Of a stretch of 64,000 bases of DNA, positions 45,764-52,495 are shown in pieces. This stretch comes from Pseudomonadota bacterium (lineage in GTDB: Bacteria; Pseudomonadota; Gammaproteobacteria; Steroidobacterales; Steroidobacteraceae), in assembly GCA_018240525.1 (NCBI GenBank), contig JAFEFN010000012.1, positions 38,486 through 102,485 of the forward strand, given 5' to 3'. Under the pieces are notes generated by a model. The model had not been told where the DNA came from. It saw only the letters and a program-made list of their open reading frames with translations, and searched no databases. A program made the translations under genes and the position numbers. How positions within the stretch are numbered: the first letter of the stretch is position 1; every line of letters begins with the position of its first letter.

Positions 45764-46408
45764 CTATCGCCTGCGTACGATGAAGTGGGCCGACCCCTCG
45801 CCGGCAACGCGGTCGACACACTCGTAGTTCAGGGCCGGAAGGTCGATGCCGTTGAAGAAGTGCTCCCCGCTGCCGAGCAGCACCGGGGCGACCGCCAGGT
45901 GCATTTCGTCGATGAGTCCGGCGCGCAGGTACTCGCGCACGGTGGCCACGCCGCCGCCCAGGCGTACGTCCCGGCCGCGCGCGGACTGCGTGGCGCGTTC
46001 CAGGGCCGCGCGGATGCCTTCAGTCACGAAGTAGAAGGTGGTGCCGCCGGCCATCTTCAGCGGTGCACGGGCATGGTGCGTGAGCACGTACACGTCGCTG
46101 TGGTAAGGCGGTTCCTCGCCCCACCAGCCGCGCCAGCTCTCGTCCGGCCACGCCCCGCGCACCGGCCCGAACATGTTGCGGCCGAGGATCCACGCGCCGA
46201 TGTTCTCGAAGCCGCGCGCGACGAAATCATCGTCCACGCCCGAGCGCCCGCCCTCCTGCCCGGTCATGCGGCGGAAGAAGCGCGTCTCGAAGACCCACTG
46301 GTGCACCGCCTTGCCGCCGCGGCCGAGGGGATTCTCGAGGTCCTGGGCGGGGCCGGCGCCGAAGCCATCCAGGGACAGCGAGAACCCACGCACGTACAGT
46401 CGGGTCAT
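45764..46408 (-). CDS. Dihydrofolate reductase family protein (RibD C-terminal domain)
   Basis: A 214-residue single-domain oxidoreductase of the RibD_C/DHFR-like family, probably NADPH-dependent. The N-terminus MTRLYVRGFSLSLDGFGAGPAQD matches the family's FxxxSLDGxxA opening. ARGFENIGAWILGRNMFG, VYVLTHHARAPL, then RDVRLGGGVATVREYLRAGLIDEMHLAVAPVLLGSGEHFF form the typical C-terminal half. GGG-x-AT/V binds the cofactor phosphate. The substrate is unknown; such stand-alone proteins are rarely riboflavin enzymes. The ATG at 46408 is 57 bases from the divergent epoxide hydrolase gene. The longer open frame upstream is a shadow. Confidence 0.88.
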   Translation of the reverse strand: MTRLYVRGFSLSLDGFGAGPAQDLENPLGRGGKAVHQWVFETRFFRRMTGQEGGRSGVDDDFVARGFENIGAWILGRNMFGPVRGAWPDESWRGWWGEEPPYHSDVYVLTHHARAPLKMAGGTTFYFVTEGIRAALERATQSARGRDVRLGGGVATVREYLRAGLIDEMHLAVAPVLLGSGEHFFNGIDLPALNYECVDRVAGEGSAHFIVRRR

Positions 46409-46465
46409 AGAGAGACGCTCCTGGTCCGGTAGTCCCGGGGGGCTCCAGAATAAGGCAGCCGGGGC

Positions 46466-47494
46466 ATGGACGCTTGGCCTGCGGGGGCGGACACTTCCCC
46501 GCCCCGGGGAATTGAGGGACGGGCATTGGCTGAATGGGCACACCGCTACGCGCACATCAACGGGCTGCGCGTGCATTACGTCGAGCAGGGCACCGGGCCG
46601 CTCGTGGTGCTGTGCCACGGCTTCCCGCACCTGTGGTTTTCCTGGCGGCACCAGATCCCGGCGATCGCGGCGGCCGGTTTTCGCGTGGTCGCCCCCGACA
46701 TGCGCGGCATGGGCCAGACCGATGCGCCGCGCGAGGTGGAGGCGTACGACGTCGAGCACACCGTGGGCGACCTGACCGGACTGCTCGATCACCTGAAGGA
46801 GGAGTCGGCGGTGTTCGTCGGACTCGACTTCGGGATGTTCGCCATCTACGACCTCGCCTTCCGCGAGCCCCGCCGCGTGCGCGCCATGATCGGGCTGGAG
46901 AATCCGGCGACGCCCCACAACCCGCAGCTGCCACCGCTGGTGGAGGCGGCGCAATGGGCGCGGAAGCACTTCGTGCACATCCACTATTTCGAGCCCTACG
47001 GACCGGCGGACGAGGCTCTCAATGCCCACCCGCGCGAGTTCCTCACCGGCGTGTTCTATGCCCTGAGTGGCGACTATCACTACCTCGACGTGTGGAAGCA
47101 CCCGCCGGGCACGAGTTACCTGGATGCCCTGCCCGTACCGCCGCCGCTGCCCTGGCGCTGGCTCGGGGAGCTGGAGATGGAGTTCTTCGTCAGCGAGTAC
47201 GCACGCACCGGCTTCACCGGCGGGCTCAACTGGTACCGCGCCATGGACCTGCGCTGGGCACAGCGCCGCCGTTTCGAGGGTCGTAAGAACACCGTGCCGT
47301 TTTTCTTCATCGGCAGCGAGCGCGATTGCGACCTCGAGGCCTGGCACGGCGAGGACCCGCTCGGCCAGCTGCGGGCGCAGTACGAGGACGTGCGCGGCGT
47401 GGCGATGCTGGCCGAGGCCGGCCACATGATGCAGATGGAGCGCCCCGCGGAAGTGAATGCCTGGATCGTCAGCTTCCTCGGGCAGCTGCGCTGA
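46466..47494 (+). CDS. Alpha/beta hydrolase, epoxide-hydrolase-like
   Basis: A soluble 342-residue hydrolase. The oxyanion loop is LCHGFPHLWFSWRHQIP (HGFP and WRHQ as in epoxide hydrolases). The nucleophile elbow is VFVGLDFGMFAIYDLAF, with Asp as nucleophile and Leu where His often precedes it (GHDWG). The cap domain (about 170-260) contains Tyr residues in GDYHYLDVW and LNWYRAMD that could be the epoxide-polarising pair. The C-terminal catalytic His is in EAGHMMQMERP. Haloalkane or fluoroacetate dehalogenase is an alternative, but the Tyr residues favour epoxide hydrolase. The start is the ATG at 46466. The gene is directly before hemW (five bases). Confidence 0.85.
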   Translation: MDAWPAGADTSPPRGIEGRALAEWAHRYAHINGLRVHYVEQGTGPLVVLCHGFPHLWFSWRHQIPAIAAAGFRVVAPDMRGMGQTDAPREVEAYDVEHTVGDLTGLLDHLKEESAVFVGLDFGMFAIYDLAFREPRRVRAMIGLENPATPHNPQLPPLVEAAQWARKHFVHIHYFEPYGPADEALNAHPREFLTGVFYALSGDYHYLDVWKHPPGTSYLDALPVPPPLPWRWLGELEMEFFVSEYARTGFTGGLNWYRAMDLRWAQRRRFEGRKNTVPFFFIGSERDCDLEAWHGEDPLGQLRAQYEDVRGVAMLAEAGHMMQMERPAEVNAWIVSFLGQLR

Positions 47495-47499
47495 GCGCG

Positions 47500-48714
47500 A
47501 TGGAAAGGCTGGTCGCGCCGCCCCTGTCCCTGTACGTGCACTTCCCATGGTGCGTGCGCAAGTGCCCGTACTGCGACTTCAACTCCTACACCCTCGCCGG
47601 CCCGCTGGCGCAGGAGGCCTACCTTGCGCGCCTGGAGCAGGACCTCGCCGCCCAGGCGCCGGCGGTTGCCGGCCGCACGGTGCAGACCGTCTTCTTCGGC
47701 GGCGGGACACCGAGCCTGTTTTCCCCGGAGGCCATCGGTGCGGTGCTCGGGTCCGCGCGCCGCCACCTGGCGCTCGCCGCCGATGCCGAGGTGACCCTCG
47801 AGGCCAATCCGGGCACCATCGAACGCGGCGCGTTCGCCGAGTACCGCGCGGCGGGCGTCACCCGGGTGTCGCTGGGCGCGCAGAGCTTCGATGAGACGAC
47901 CCTGAAGGCGCTCGGGCGCATCCACTCCCCGGCGGAGACGCGCATCGCCGCGCAGGAGCTGCACGCCGCCGGCATCGGGAACTTCAACCTCGACCTGATG
48001 TATGCCTTGCCCGGCCAGGACCTGGCCGCCGCCCTGCGGGACATCGAGGAGGCGCTCGCGCTCTCTCCCGCGCACCTCTCGCACTACCAGCTCACCATGG
48101 AACCGGGCACGCTGTTTGCCGCACGGCCGCCGCCGCTGCCCGATGAGGACCTGGCTGCAGCCATGCTCGCCGGCTGCGCCGAGCGTCTCGCGCGTGCCGG
48201 CTTCGTGCAGTACGAGGTGTCCGCCTATGCGCGCCCGGGGCGCCAGTGCCTGCACAACCTGAACTACTGGAGCTTCGGCGACTACCTGGGCGTAGGTGCC
48301 GGCGCCCACGGCAAGCTCAGCGATGCGCGCCGCGGTGTCATCGTGCGCACCACCCAATTGCGCGAGCCGCGCCGGTACCTTGCCGCCGCGGACGAGGCCC
48401 TGGCGCGGCGCGCGGTGCCTGCGGACGAACTGCCCTTCGAGTTCATGCTGAACGCACTGCGACTCACCGCCGGCTTCCGTCGCGGACTGTTCTGCGAACG
48501 CACCGGCCTGCCCTGGAGCACCCTCGCAGCCGCGATGCAGCGGGCCACCGAGCGCGGGCTTGTCCTTGAGCAGGGCGAGGCCGTCCTGCCTACCCCACTT
48601 GGGTTGCGGTTTCTGAACGAAACCCTCCTCCTTTTCCTGTCGGAAAAGGCCGATTTGGCCGGCGAATCCGCGTTGTCAATCGCGGCGGAGGCGCGGCCGG
48701 GCGGCCGCGCGTAG
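47500..48714 (+). CDS. hemW: Radical SAM heme chaperone HemW
   Basis: Radical-SAM protein related to HemN but acting as a heme-binding chaperone for respiratory enzymes, not as coproporphyrinogen oxidase. In 404 residues it shows SLYVHFPWCVRKCPYCDFNS with the C-x3-C-x2-C cluster ligands, and TVFFGGGTPSLFSPEAI. TLEANPGTIE, RVSLGAQSFDETTLKALGR and FNLDLMYALPGQDL are the HemW order, and YEVSAYARPGRQCLHNLNYW follows. HemW lacks the fourth Cys of true HemN (CxxxCxxC only), as here. The ATG at 47500 is six bases after the hydrolase stop, so the two genes are probably co-transcribed. An AT-rich, DnaA-box-containing spacer follows. Confidence 0.94.
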   Translation: MERLVAPPLSLYVHFPWCVRKCPYCDFNSYTLAGPLAQEAYLARLEQDLAAQAPAVAGRTVQTVFFGGGTPSLFSPEAIGAVLGSARRHLALAADAEVTLEANPGTIERGAFAEYRAAGVTRVSLGAQSFDETTLKALGRIHSPAETRIAAQELHAAGIGNFNLDLMYALPGQDLAAALRDIEEALALSPAHLSHYQLTMEPGTLFAARPPPLPDEDLAAAMLAGCAERLARAGFVQYEVSAYARPGRQCLHNLNYWSFGDYLGVGAGAHGKLSDARRGVIVRTTQLREPRRYLAAADEALARRAVPADELPFEFMLNALRLTAGFRRGLFCERTGLPWSTLAAAMQRATERGLVLEQGEAVLPTPLGLRFLNETLLLFLSEKADLAGESALSIAAEARPGGRA

Positions 48715-48896
48715 CCTTTATTCACAGCCCCGGGCAGCCCGGACGCAGAATGAGTGCATTACGACTCAAAGCGACCAAGTCGCTCCACAAGAGACACGTA
48801 ACTCACTGATGAAACAAGCCAAAAATGGCTGTTCATTTTTTGACCAAGGTAACAAAAATGCAATGTGGGGCCGAAAACGAGCCCTCGCGGCAGGGC

Positions 48897-48931
48897 CCAT
48901 CCACAGAGTTGTCCACAGCTTCTGTGGATAA
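48897..48931. promoter_or_regulatory. Cluster of three DnaA boxes
   Basis: On the + strand CCATCCACA (48897-48905, 7 of 9 to TTATCCACA) and TTGTCCACA (48909-48917, 8 of 9) are followed on the minus strand by a perfect TTATCCACA (48931-48923). The last two form a 23-base near-palindrome with a three-base centre. This spacing and orientation is typical of DnaA-binding regions at origins or DnaA-regulated promoters. It lies about 30 bases right of the AT-rich tract. Confidence 0.65.
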
Positions 48932-48967
48932 GGAACAGGTCACGCCGAGGCTGCCGCGGGACGGGGC

Positions 48968-48996
48968 TTGAGGGCGGGCGGCGCTGCCGCTAAACT
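48968..48996 (+). promoter_or_regulatory. Candidate sigma-70 promoter of rpmE
   Basis: TTGAGG (48968-48973), a 17-base spacer and TAAACT (48991-48996). It is placed about 70 bases ahead of the rpmE ATG and 37 bases right of the last DnaA box, so DnaA bound there could affect it. Confidence 0.5.
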
Positions 48997-49067
48997 CCCG
49001 CGCCCTTTAACTTGAGGTCCCGCCGCCCCATTGTGCGGTAAGTCCTTAACGAACCTGCGAGCCCGCT

Positions 49068-49280
49068 ATGAAAGCCGCCATCCACCCCGAGTACAAAGAG
49101 ATCACCGTCAGCTGCACGTGTGGCAACACGTTCACGACGAGCTCGACCCTGGGCAACGACCTGCAGGTCGAGGTGTGCTCGAACTGCCACCCCTTCTACA
49201 CCGGCAAGCAGAAGATCGTCGACACCGCGGGCCGCGTGGACAAGTTCCGCAAGAAGTACGCGAGCGCTGCCGCCAAGTAA
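49068..49280 (+). CDS. rpmE: 50S ribosomal protein L31 (zinc form)
   Basis: Ribosomal protein L31 of 70 residues, contributing to the bridge between subunits. It starts [22 protein letters not shown]. Cys residues at 16 and 18 and the CSNC pair at 37 and 40 are the zinc ligands, so this is the C+ form; a zinc-free paralogue may exist elsewhere. [24 protein letters not shown] is the conserved C-terminal part. The ATG at 49068 is preceded by a weak purine stretch. A very stable hairpin follows directly after the stop. Confidence 0.97.
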   Translation: MKAAIHPEYKEITVSCTCGNTFTTSSTLGNDLQVEVCSNCHPFYTGKQKIVDTAGRVDKFRKKYASAAAK

Positions 49281-49286
49281 CTGCCG

Positions 49287-49314
49287 GGCGCCGCGGCCTG
49301 AGGGCCGCGGCGCC
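49287..49314 (+). terminator. Terminator-like hairpin after rpmE
   Basis: A perfect twelve-pair GC stem (GGCGCCGCGGCC with GGCCGCGGCGCC) with a four-base loop starts six bases beyond the rpmE stop. No T-run follows, so efficiency as an intrinsic terminator is uncertain. The next 226 bases up to gltA hold no gene that I can support. Confidence 0.5.
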
Positions 49315-49540
49315 GCTCTCGCCCCGCTCCTGCTTCCCCTCGTCCGCCGCTGCCACCTGATACTCGCAGCGCACTCAACGGACCCCGCCACCGAGTGAAC
49401 AAATTCGCCGCCGGCGCGTCTTACCGGCGGGTAGGTTGCGCCTTGATTCGGGGCACGGACCATGTAACCCTCGTTTGCTCCGGCGTCACGCGCACAGCGT
49501 GGCGCTTTTCGCCTCGCCCACTCGCAAAGCGGCTTCGGAA

Positions 49541-50839
49541 ATGACCGAGAAGAAAGCATTTGAGCTCACCAACGGCAGCGGCGGCAGCGCGCAGGTGCCG
49601 TTGCGCAACGGCACCCTCGGACCCGGGGCGCTGGACATCGCCGGCGTGTACAAGGACCTCGGCGTCTTCACCTACGACCCGGGGTTCGGAGCCACCGCGG
49701 CGACCGAGAGCCGCATCACCTACATCGACGGCGACGCGGGGGTGCTGCTGTATCGCGGCTACCCGATCGAGCAGCTGGCGCAGAAGAGCTCCTTCATGGA
49801 GGTCTCCTACCTTCTCCTGAACGGCGAGCTGCCCACGCAGAAGCAGCTGGACGAGTTCAGCGGCAACATCCGTTATCACACGATGATCAACGAGTCGCTG
49901 CTGCGCTTCTTCAACGCCTTCAACCACAACGCGCACCCGATGGCGATGGTGTCCGGCGTGGTGGCCTCGATGGCCGCCTTCTACCACGACACGATGGACA
50001 TCTATAACCCGCGCCATCGCGAGATCTTCGCCCATCGCATCATCGCCAAGATCCCGACCATTGCCGCGGCCGCCCACAAGCACTCGCTCGGCCAGCCGTT
50101 CATCTACCCGCTGAACAAGCTCGGCTACGCGGAGAACGTGCTCAACATGCTCTTCGCCGTGCCGTGCGAGGAATACCAGGTCGATCCGATCGCCGCCAAG
50201 GCCCTCGACCTGCTGTTCGTGCTGCACGCCGACCACGAGCAGAACGCCAGCACCTCGACCGTGCGCCTGGCCGGCTCGACCGGCGCCAACCCCTATGCCG
50301 CCATCTCCGCGGGCGTCTCGGCGCTGTGGGGCCCGGCGCACGGGGGCGCCAACGAGGCGGTGCTCTCGATGCTCGAGCAGATCGGCACCGTCGAGAACAT
50401 CCCGAAGTACCTGGCGATGGCCAAGGACAAGAGCAGCCACTTTCGCCTCATGGGCTTCGGCCACCGCGTCTACAAGAACTTCGATCCGCGCGCGACCATC
50501 ATCCGCGAGATGTGCCACAAGGTGCTCGCGCAGCTCGGGCGCAGCGACAACCCGCTGCTGGAGCTCGCCCAGCGCCTGGAGGAGATCGCGCTCAAGGACG
50601 ACTACTTCATCGCCCGCAAGCTGTACCCGAACGTCGACTTCTACTCCGGCGTCATCTACAGCGCGATCGGCATCCCGCGTTCGATGTTCACGGTGATGTT
50701 CGCCATCGCCCGCACGGTCGGCTGGGTGGCGCACTGGCAGGAGATGATCTCCGACCCCACCATGCGCATCGGCCGGCCGCGCCAGCTGTACACCGGCCCG
50801 ACCAAGCGCGACTACGTCGAGGTCAAGCAGCGCCGCTGA
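49541..50839 (+). CDS. gltA: Citrate synthase (type II)
   Basis: Condenses acetyl-CoA and oxaloacetate, entry to the TCA cycle. The 432-residue length and N-terminal beta domain ([36 protein letters not shown], given here in outline) mark the hexameric, NADH-sensitive Gram-negative type. Catalytic residues lie in [19 protein letters not shown] (His), [18 protein letters not shown] (His) and [15 protein letters not shown] (substrate His/Arg, then Asp). It ends [17 protein letters not shown]. The ATG at 49541 follows a weak CGGAA site. An upstream in-frame region is not family-like. Confidence 0.97.
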   Translation: MTEKKAFELTNGSGGSAQVPLRNGTLGPGALDIAGVYKDLGVFTYDPGFGATAATESRITYIDGDAGVLLYRGYPIEQLAQKSSFMEVSYLLLNGELPTQKQLDEFSGNIRYHTMINESLLRFFNAFNHNAHPMAMVSGVVASMAAFYHDTMDIYNPRHREIFAHRIIAKIPTIAAAAHKHSLGQPFIYPLNKLGYAENVLNMLFAVPCEEYQVDPIAAKALDLLFVLHADHEQNASTSTVRLAGSTGANPYAAISAGVSALWGPAHGGANEAVLSMLEQIGTVENIPKYLAMAKDKSSHFRLMGFGHRVYKNFDPRATIIREMCHKVLAQLGRSDNPLLELAQRLEEIALKDDYFIARKLYPNVDFYSGVIYSAIGIPRSMFTVMFAIARTVGWVAHWQEMISDPTMRIGRPRQLYTGPTKRDYVEVKQRR

Positions 50840-50852
50840 GCGCCCGCTGCTG

Positions 50853-51629
50853 CTACCGCAGCAGCGCCCCGATCCGCGCCGGCACCTCACCCAGCTCCTG
50901 CAGGCCGAGGAAGCCGGCCGCATCCACCGGCGGCCAGACGGCGGCCGGGCCGATGGGCTCATCGGTTTCATCGCGCACCGGCCAGTACAGCGCGCGCTCG
51001 CGGGATTGCCACTGGGCGCAGGTAGCCCCACCCGCGCGCACGAAGTAGGCATGCTCGCCGGGGGGCTCCTCCGACCACGGCCGGGCAAAGCGCTCGCCGC
51101 GGTCCCAGGGCCTGCGCCGTTCGAAGACGGCGCGGCTCCTGAGCACGTGCAGGGTCACCGCGAGCGCATCGAACGACTCGACGTTGCGCTGCGCCTGCTG
51201 GCGCCAGTCCGCGAGCGGGCGCGCCTGCGGCGTGCGGGCGAGCGCCGCCTCCCAGTTCTGCAAGGCCGCCGGGTACAGGAGCGGCGGGGCGCGGCAGTCG
51301 GCGATCTCGGCATCGAGCACGCTGCCGACCAGCCGCGGTTCGGGAAGGCAGGCATACAGCGTGGCCAGGACCAGCAGTGCGGCCAGGGCGCGCAGCGCGC
51401 CGGTGCTGAACAGCCTCGGGGCCGCGCGGGAAAGCAGGCAGGCGGCGAGCCCGATCAGCACGCCCGCCGGACCGGTGAAGAGCACGCCGACGAGCGGCCC
51501 GATGTTGGAATCCGGGGTGAGCACCATCGGGCCGATGAAGCCGGCCAGGAAGCCGCTCGCGCCGAACAGCAGCACCGTGCGCAGGCAGCTGCGGGGTGCG
51601 GCCGCGGCACTCACGGCTGGAACACCCAC
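50853..51629 (-). CDS. Hypothetical membrane protein
   Basis: A 258-residue protein with three predicted membrane helices in the N-terminal half (about 18-36, 44-66 and 82-95: VLLFGASGFLAGFIGPMVL, GVLFTGPAGVLIGLAACLL, ALAALLVLATLYACL). A soluble C-terminal domain of about 160 residues follows, rich in Trp and Arg, with three Cys residues, and would be periplasmic or cytoplasmic depending on topology. I do not recognise the family. It converges with gltA (13-base gap). Upstream (51630-51875) I see no supported gene. Composition matches the surroundings. Confidence 0.65.
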   Translation of the reverse strand: MGVPAVSAAAAPRSCLRTVLLFGASGFLAGFIGPMVLTPDSNIGPLVGVLFTGPAGVLIGLAACLLSRAAPRLFSTGALRALAALLVLATLYACLPEPRLVGSVLDAEIADCRAPPLLYPAALQNWEAALARTPQARPLADWRQQAQRNVESFDALAVTLHVLRSRAVFERRRPWDRGERFARPWSEEPPGEHAYFVRAGGATCAQWQSRERALYWPVRDETDEPIGPAAVWPPVDAAGFLGLQELGEVPARIGALLR

Positions 51630-51875
51630 AGCGCCGTGCCGAGCCCCGCGCAGGCGGTGACCGCGGACCGGTGGCCGCAGGAGTCGCCATCGCGGTCACG
51701 GCCGTGGCCCGAGGCACCGCAACGTGCAGCCACGTGCCCGCGCAGCGGCGCGCTCACGAGGGAGCTGGCCCGGGCTGTGCCCATGGTGCGAAACGCTCGA
51801 TGCATGAAGGAATTGTAGGGGCCACCCGGGGGTGAGGGCCGCGGTGCCGCACGAACATTGAACTGCTTCGCGGTC

Positions 51876-52493
51876 CTAGGTCTGCTCGAGCAGTGCCTCG
51901 ACCTCGAGCGTGTTCGCCCGGCGCATCGGCCGGCCGTCCACGGGGCTGACCGGTGCCTGGCGGATGCCGTCCTGGGGAAACACCACCGCCTCGATCGGCT
52001 GGTCGTCCACCTCGAAGCGCAGCCCCGGGAAGGGCCGCACGCGCTCGGCGGTCAGCTTGATGCGCTTCTCCGTGACCTCGTGCGGGATGCCTTCGTCGAT
52101 GAGCTTCAGCGTCACCGACTCGGCGCGCTCGGCGAACAGGTGCAGCTGCACGTCGGAATGCTCGGTGGCCGTGCCCGAGAGCACCGCGCCGACCAGGCGC
52201 GGCTCGAACTCCTTCAGGTAGCGCATCGCCGCCAGTGCGGCGCGCCGCTGCGCCTCCAGCGCCAGCAGGTGTGAGGCGCCGCCGAAGAGGCGCTGGTAGC
52301 CGGCAAGCGCCTCCTCGATCTCGCTGTTCTTGGGCAGGATGGCGCTCATCTCGGAGAGGCCGAGCCGCTCGGCGGCCTTGCGCTTGGCGACGAGGAAGTC
52401 GCGGATGCCGTGCTCGGCCATGATGCGCGCGGCCTCCTGCGCCAGCGCTGCGCGCAGGTTGTCGCTGCGGCTCTGGTGTCGCTTGGCGCGCAT
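51876..52493 (-). CDS. Conserved hypothetical protein, nucleotidyltransferase-like
   Basis: A 205-residue soluble protein with two parts. The N-terminal helical region (MRAKRHQSRSDNLRAALAQ, ARIMAEHGIRDFLVAKRKAAERLGL) is followed by LPKNSEIEEALAGYQRLFG. The second half contains FEPRLVGAVLSGTATEHSDVQLHLF, which looks like the G-S/T-x-SD-x-D signature of nucleotidyltransferases. The second acidic residue is replaced (SDVQ), so catalysis as a classic NTase is doubtful. The end is Glu-rich (LEVEALLEQT). It starts at the ATG at 52493, two bases after the ponA stop, so it is probably co-transcribed. Function unknown; the fold assignment is by eye. Confidence 0.68.
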   Translation of the reverse strand: MRAKRHQSRSDNLRAALAQEAARIMAEHGIRDFLVAKRKAAERLGLSEMSAILPKNSEIEEALAGYQRLFGGASHLLALEAQRRAALAAMRYLKEFEPRLVGAVLSGTATEHSDVQLHLFAERAESVTLKLIDEGIPHEVTEKRIKLTAERVRPFPGLRFEVDDQPIEAVVFPQDGIRQAPVSPVDGRPMRRANTLEVEALLEQT

Positions 52494-52495
52494 GG

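Larger units (their letters stand above)
48715..49067. other. 353-base intergenic region with AT-rich tract and DnaA boxes
   Basis: Between hemW and rpmE. From 48811 to about 48865 the sequence is unusually AT-rich for this genome and includes runs of five and six A or T. It also has a small inverted repeat AGCCA-AAAA-TGGCT followed by a T6 run (48834-48841), which could end hemW transcription. Three DnaA boxes follow (48897-48931) and then the rpmE promoter. No coding frame with family-like sequence is seen. Confidence 0.7.

Noticed and set aside
48811..48845. AGCCA-AAAA-TGGCT plus T6 as a firm hemW terminator
   Set aside because: The stem is only five pairs and four bases separate it from the T-run; kept only as a possibility in the intergenic entry.
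51611..51805. A 64-codon minus-strand frame upstream of the hypothetical membrane protein
   Set aside because: No ribosome-binding site or recognisable protein features; it overlaps the start of the membrane protein gene.
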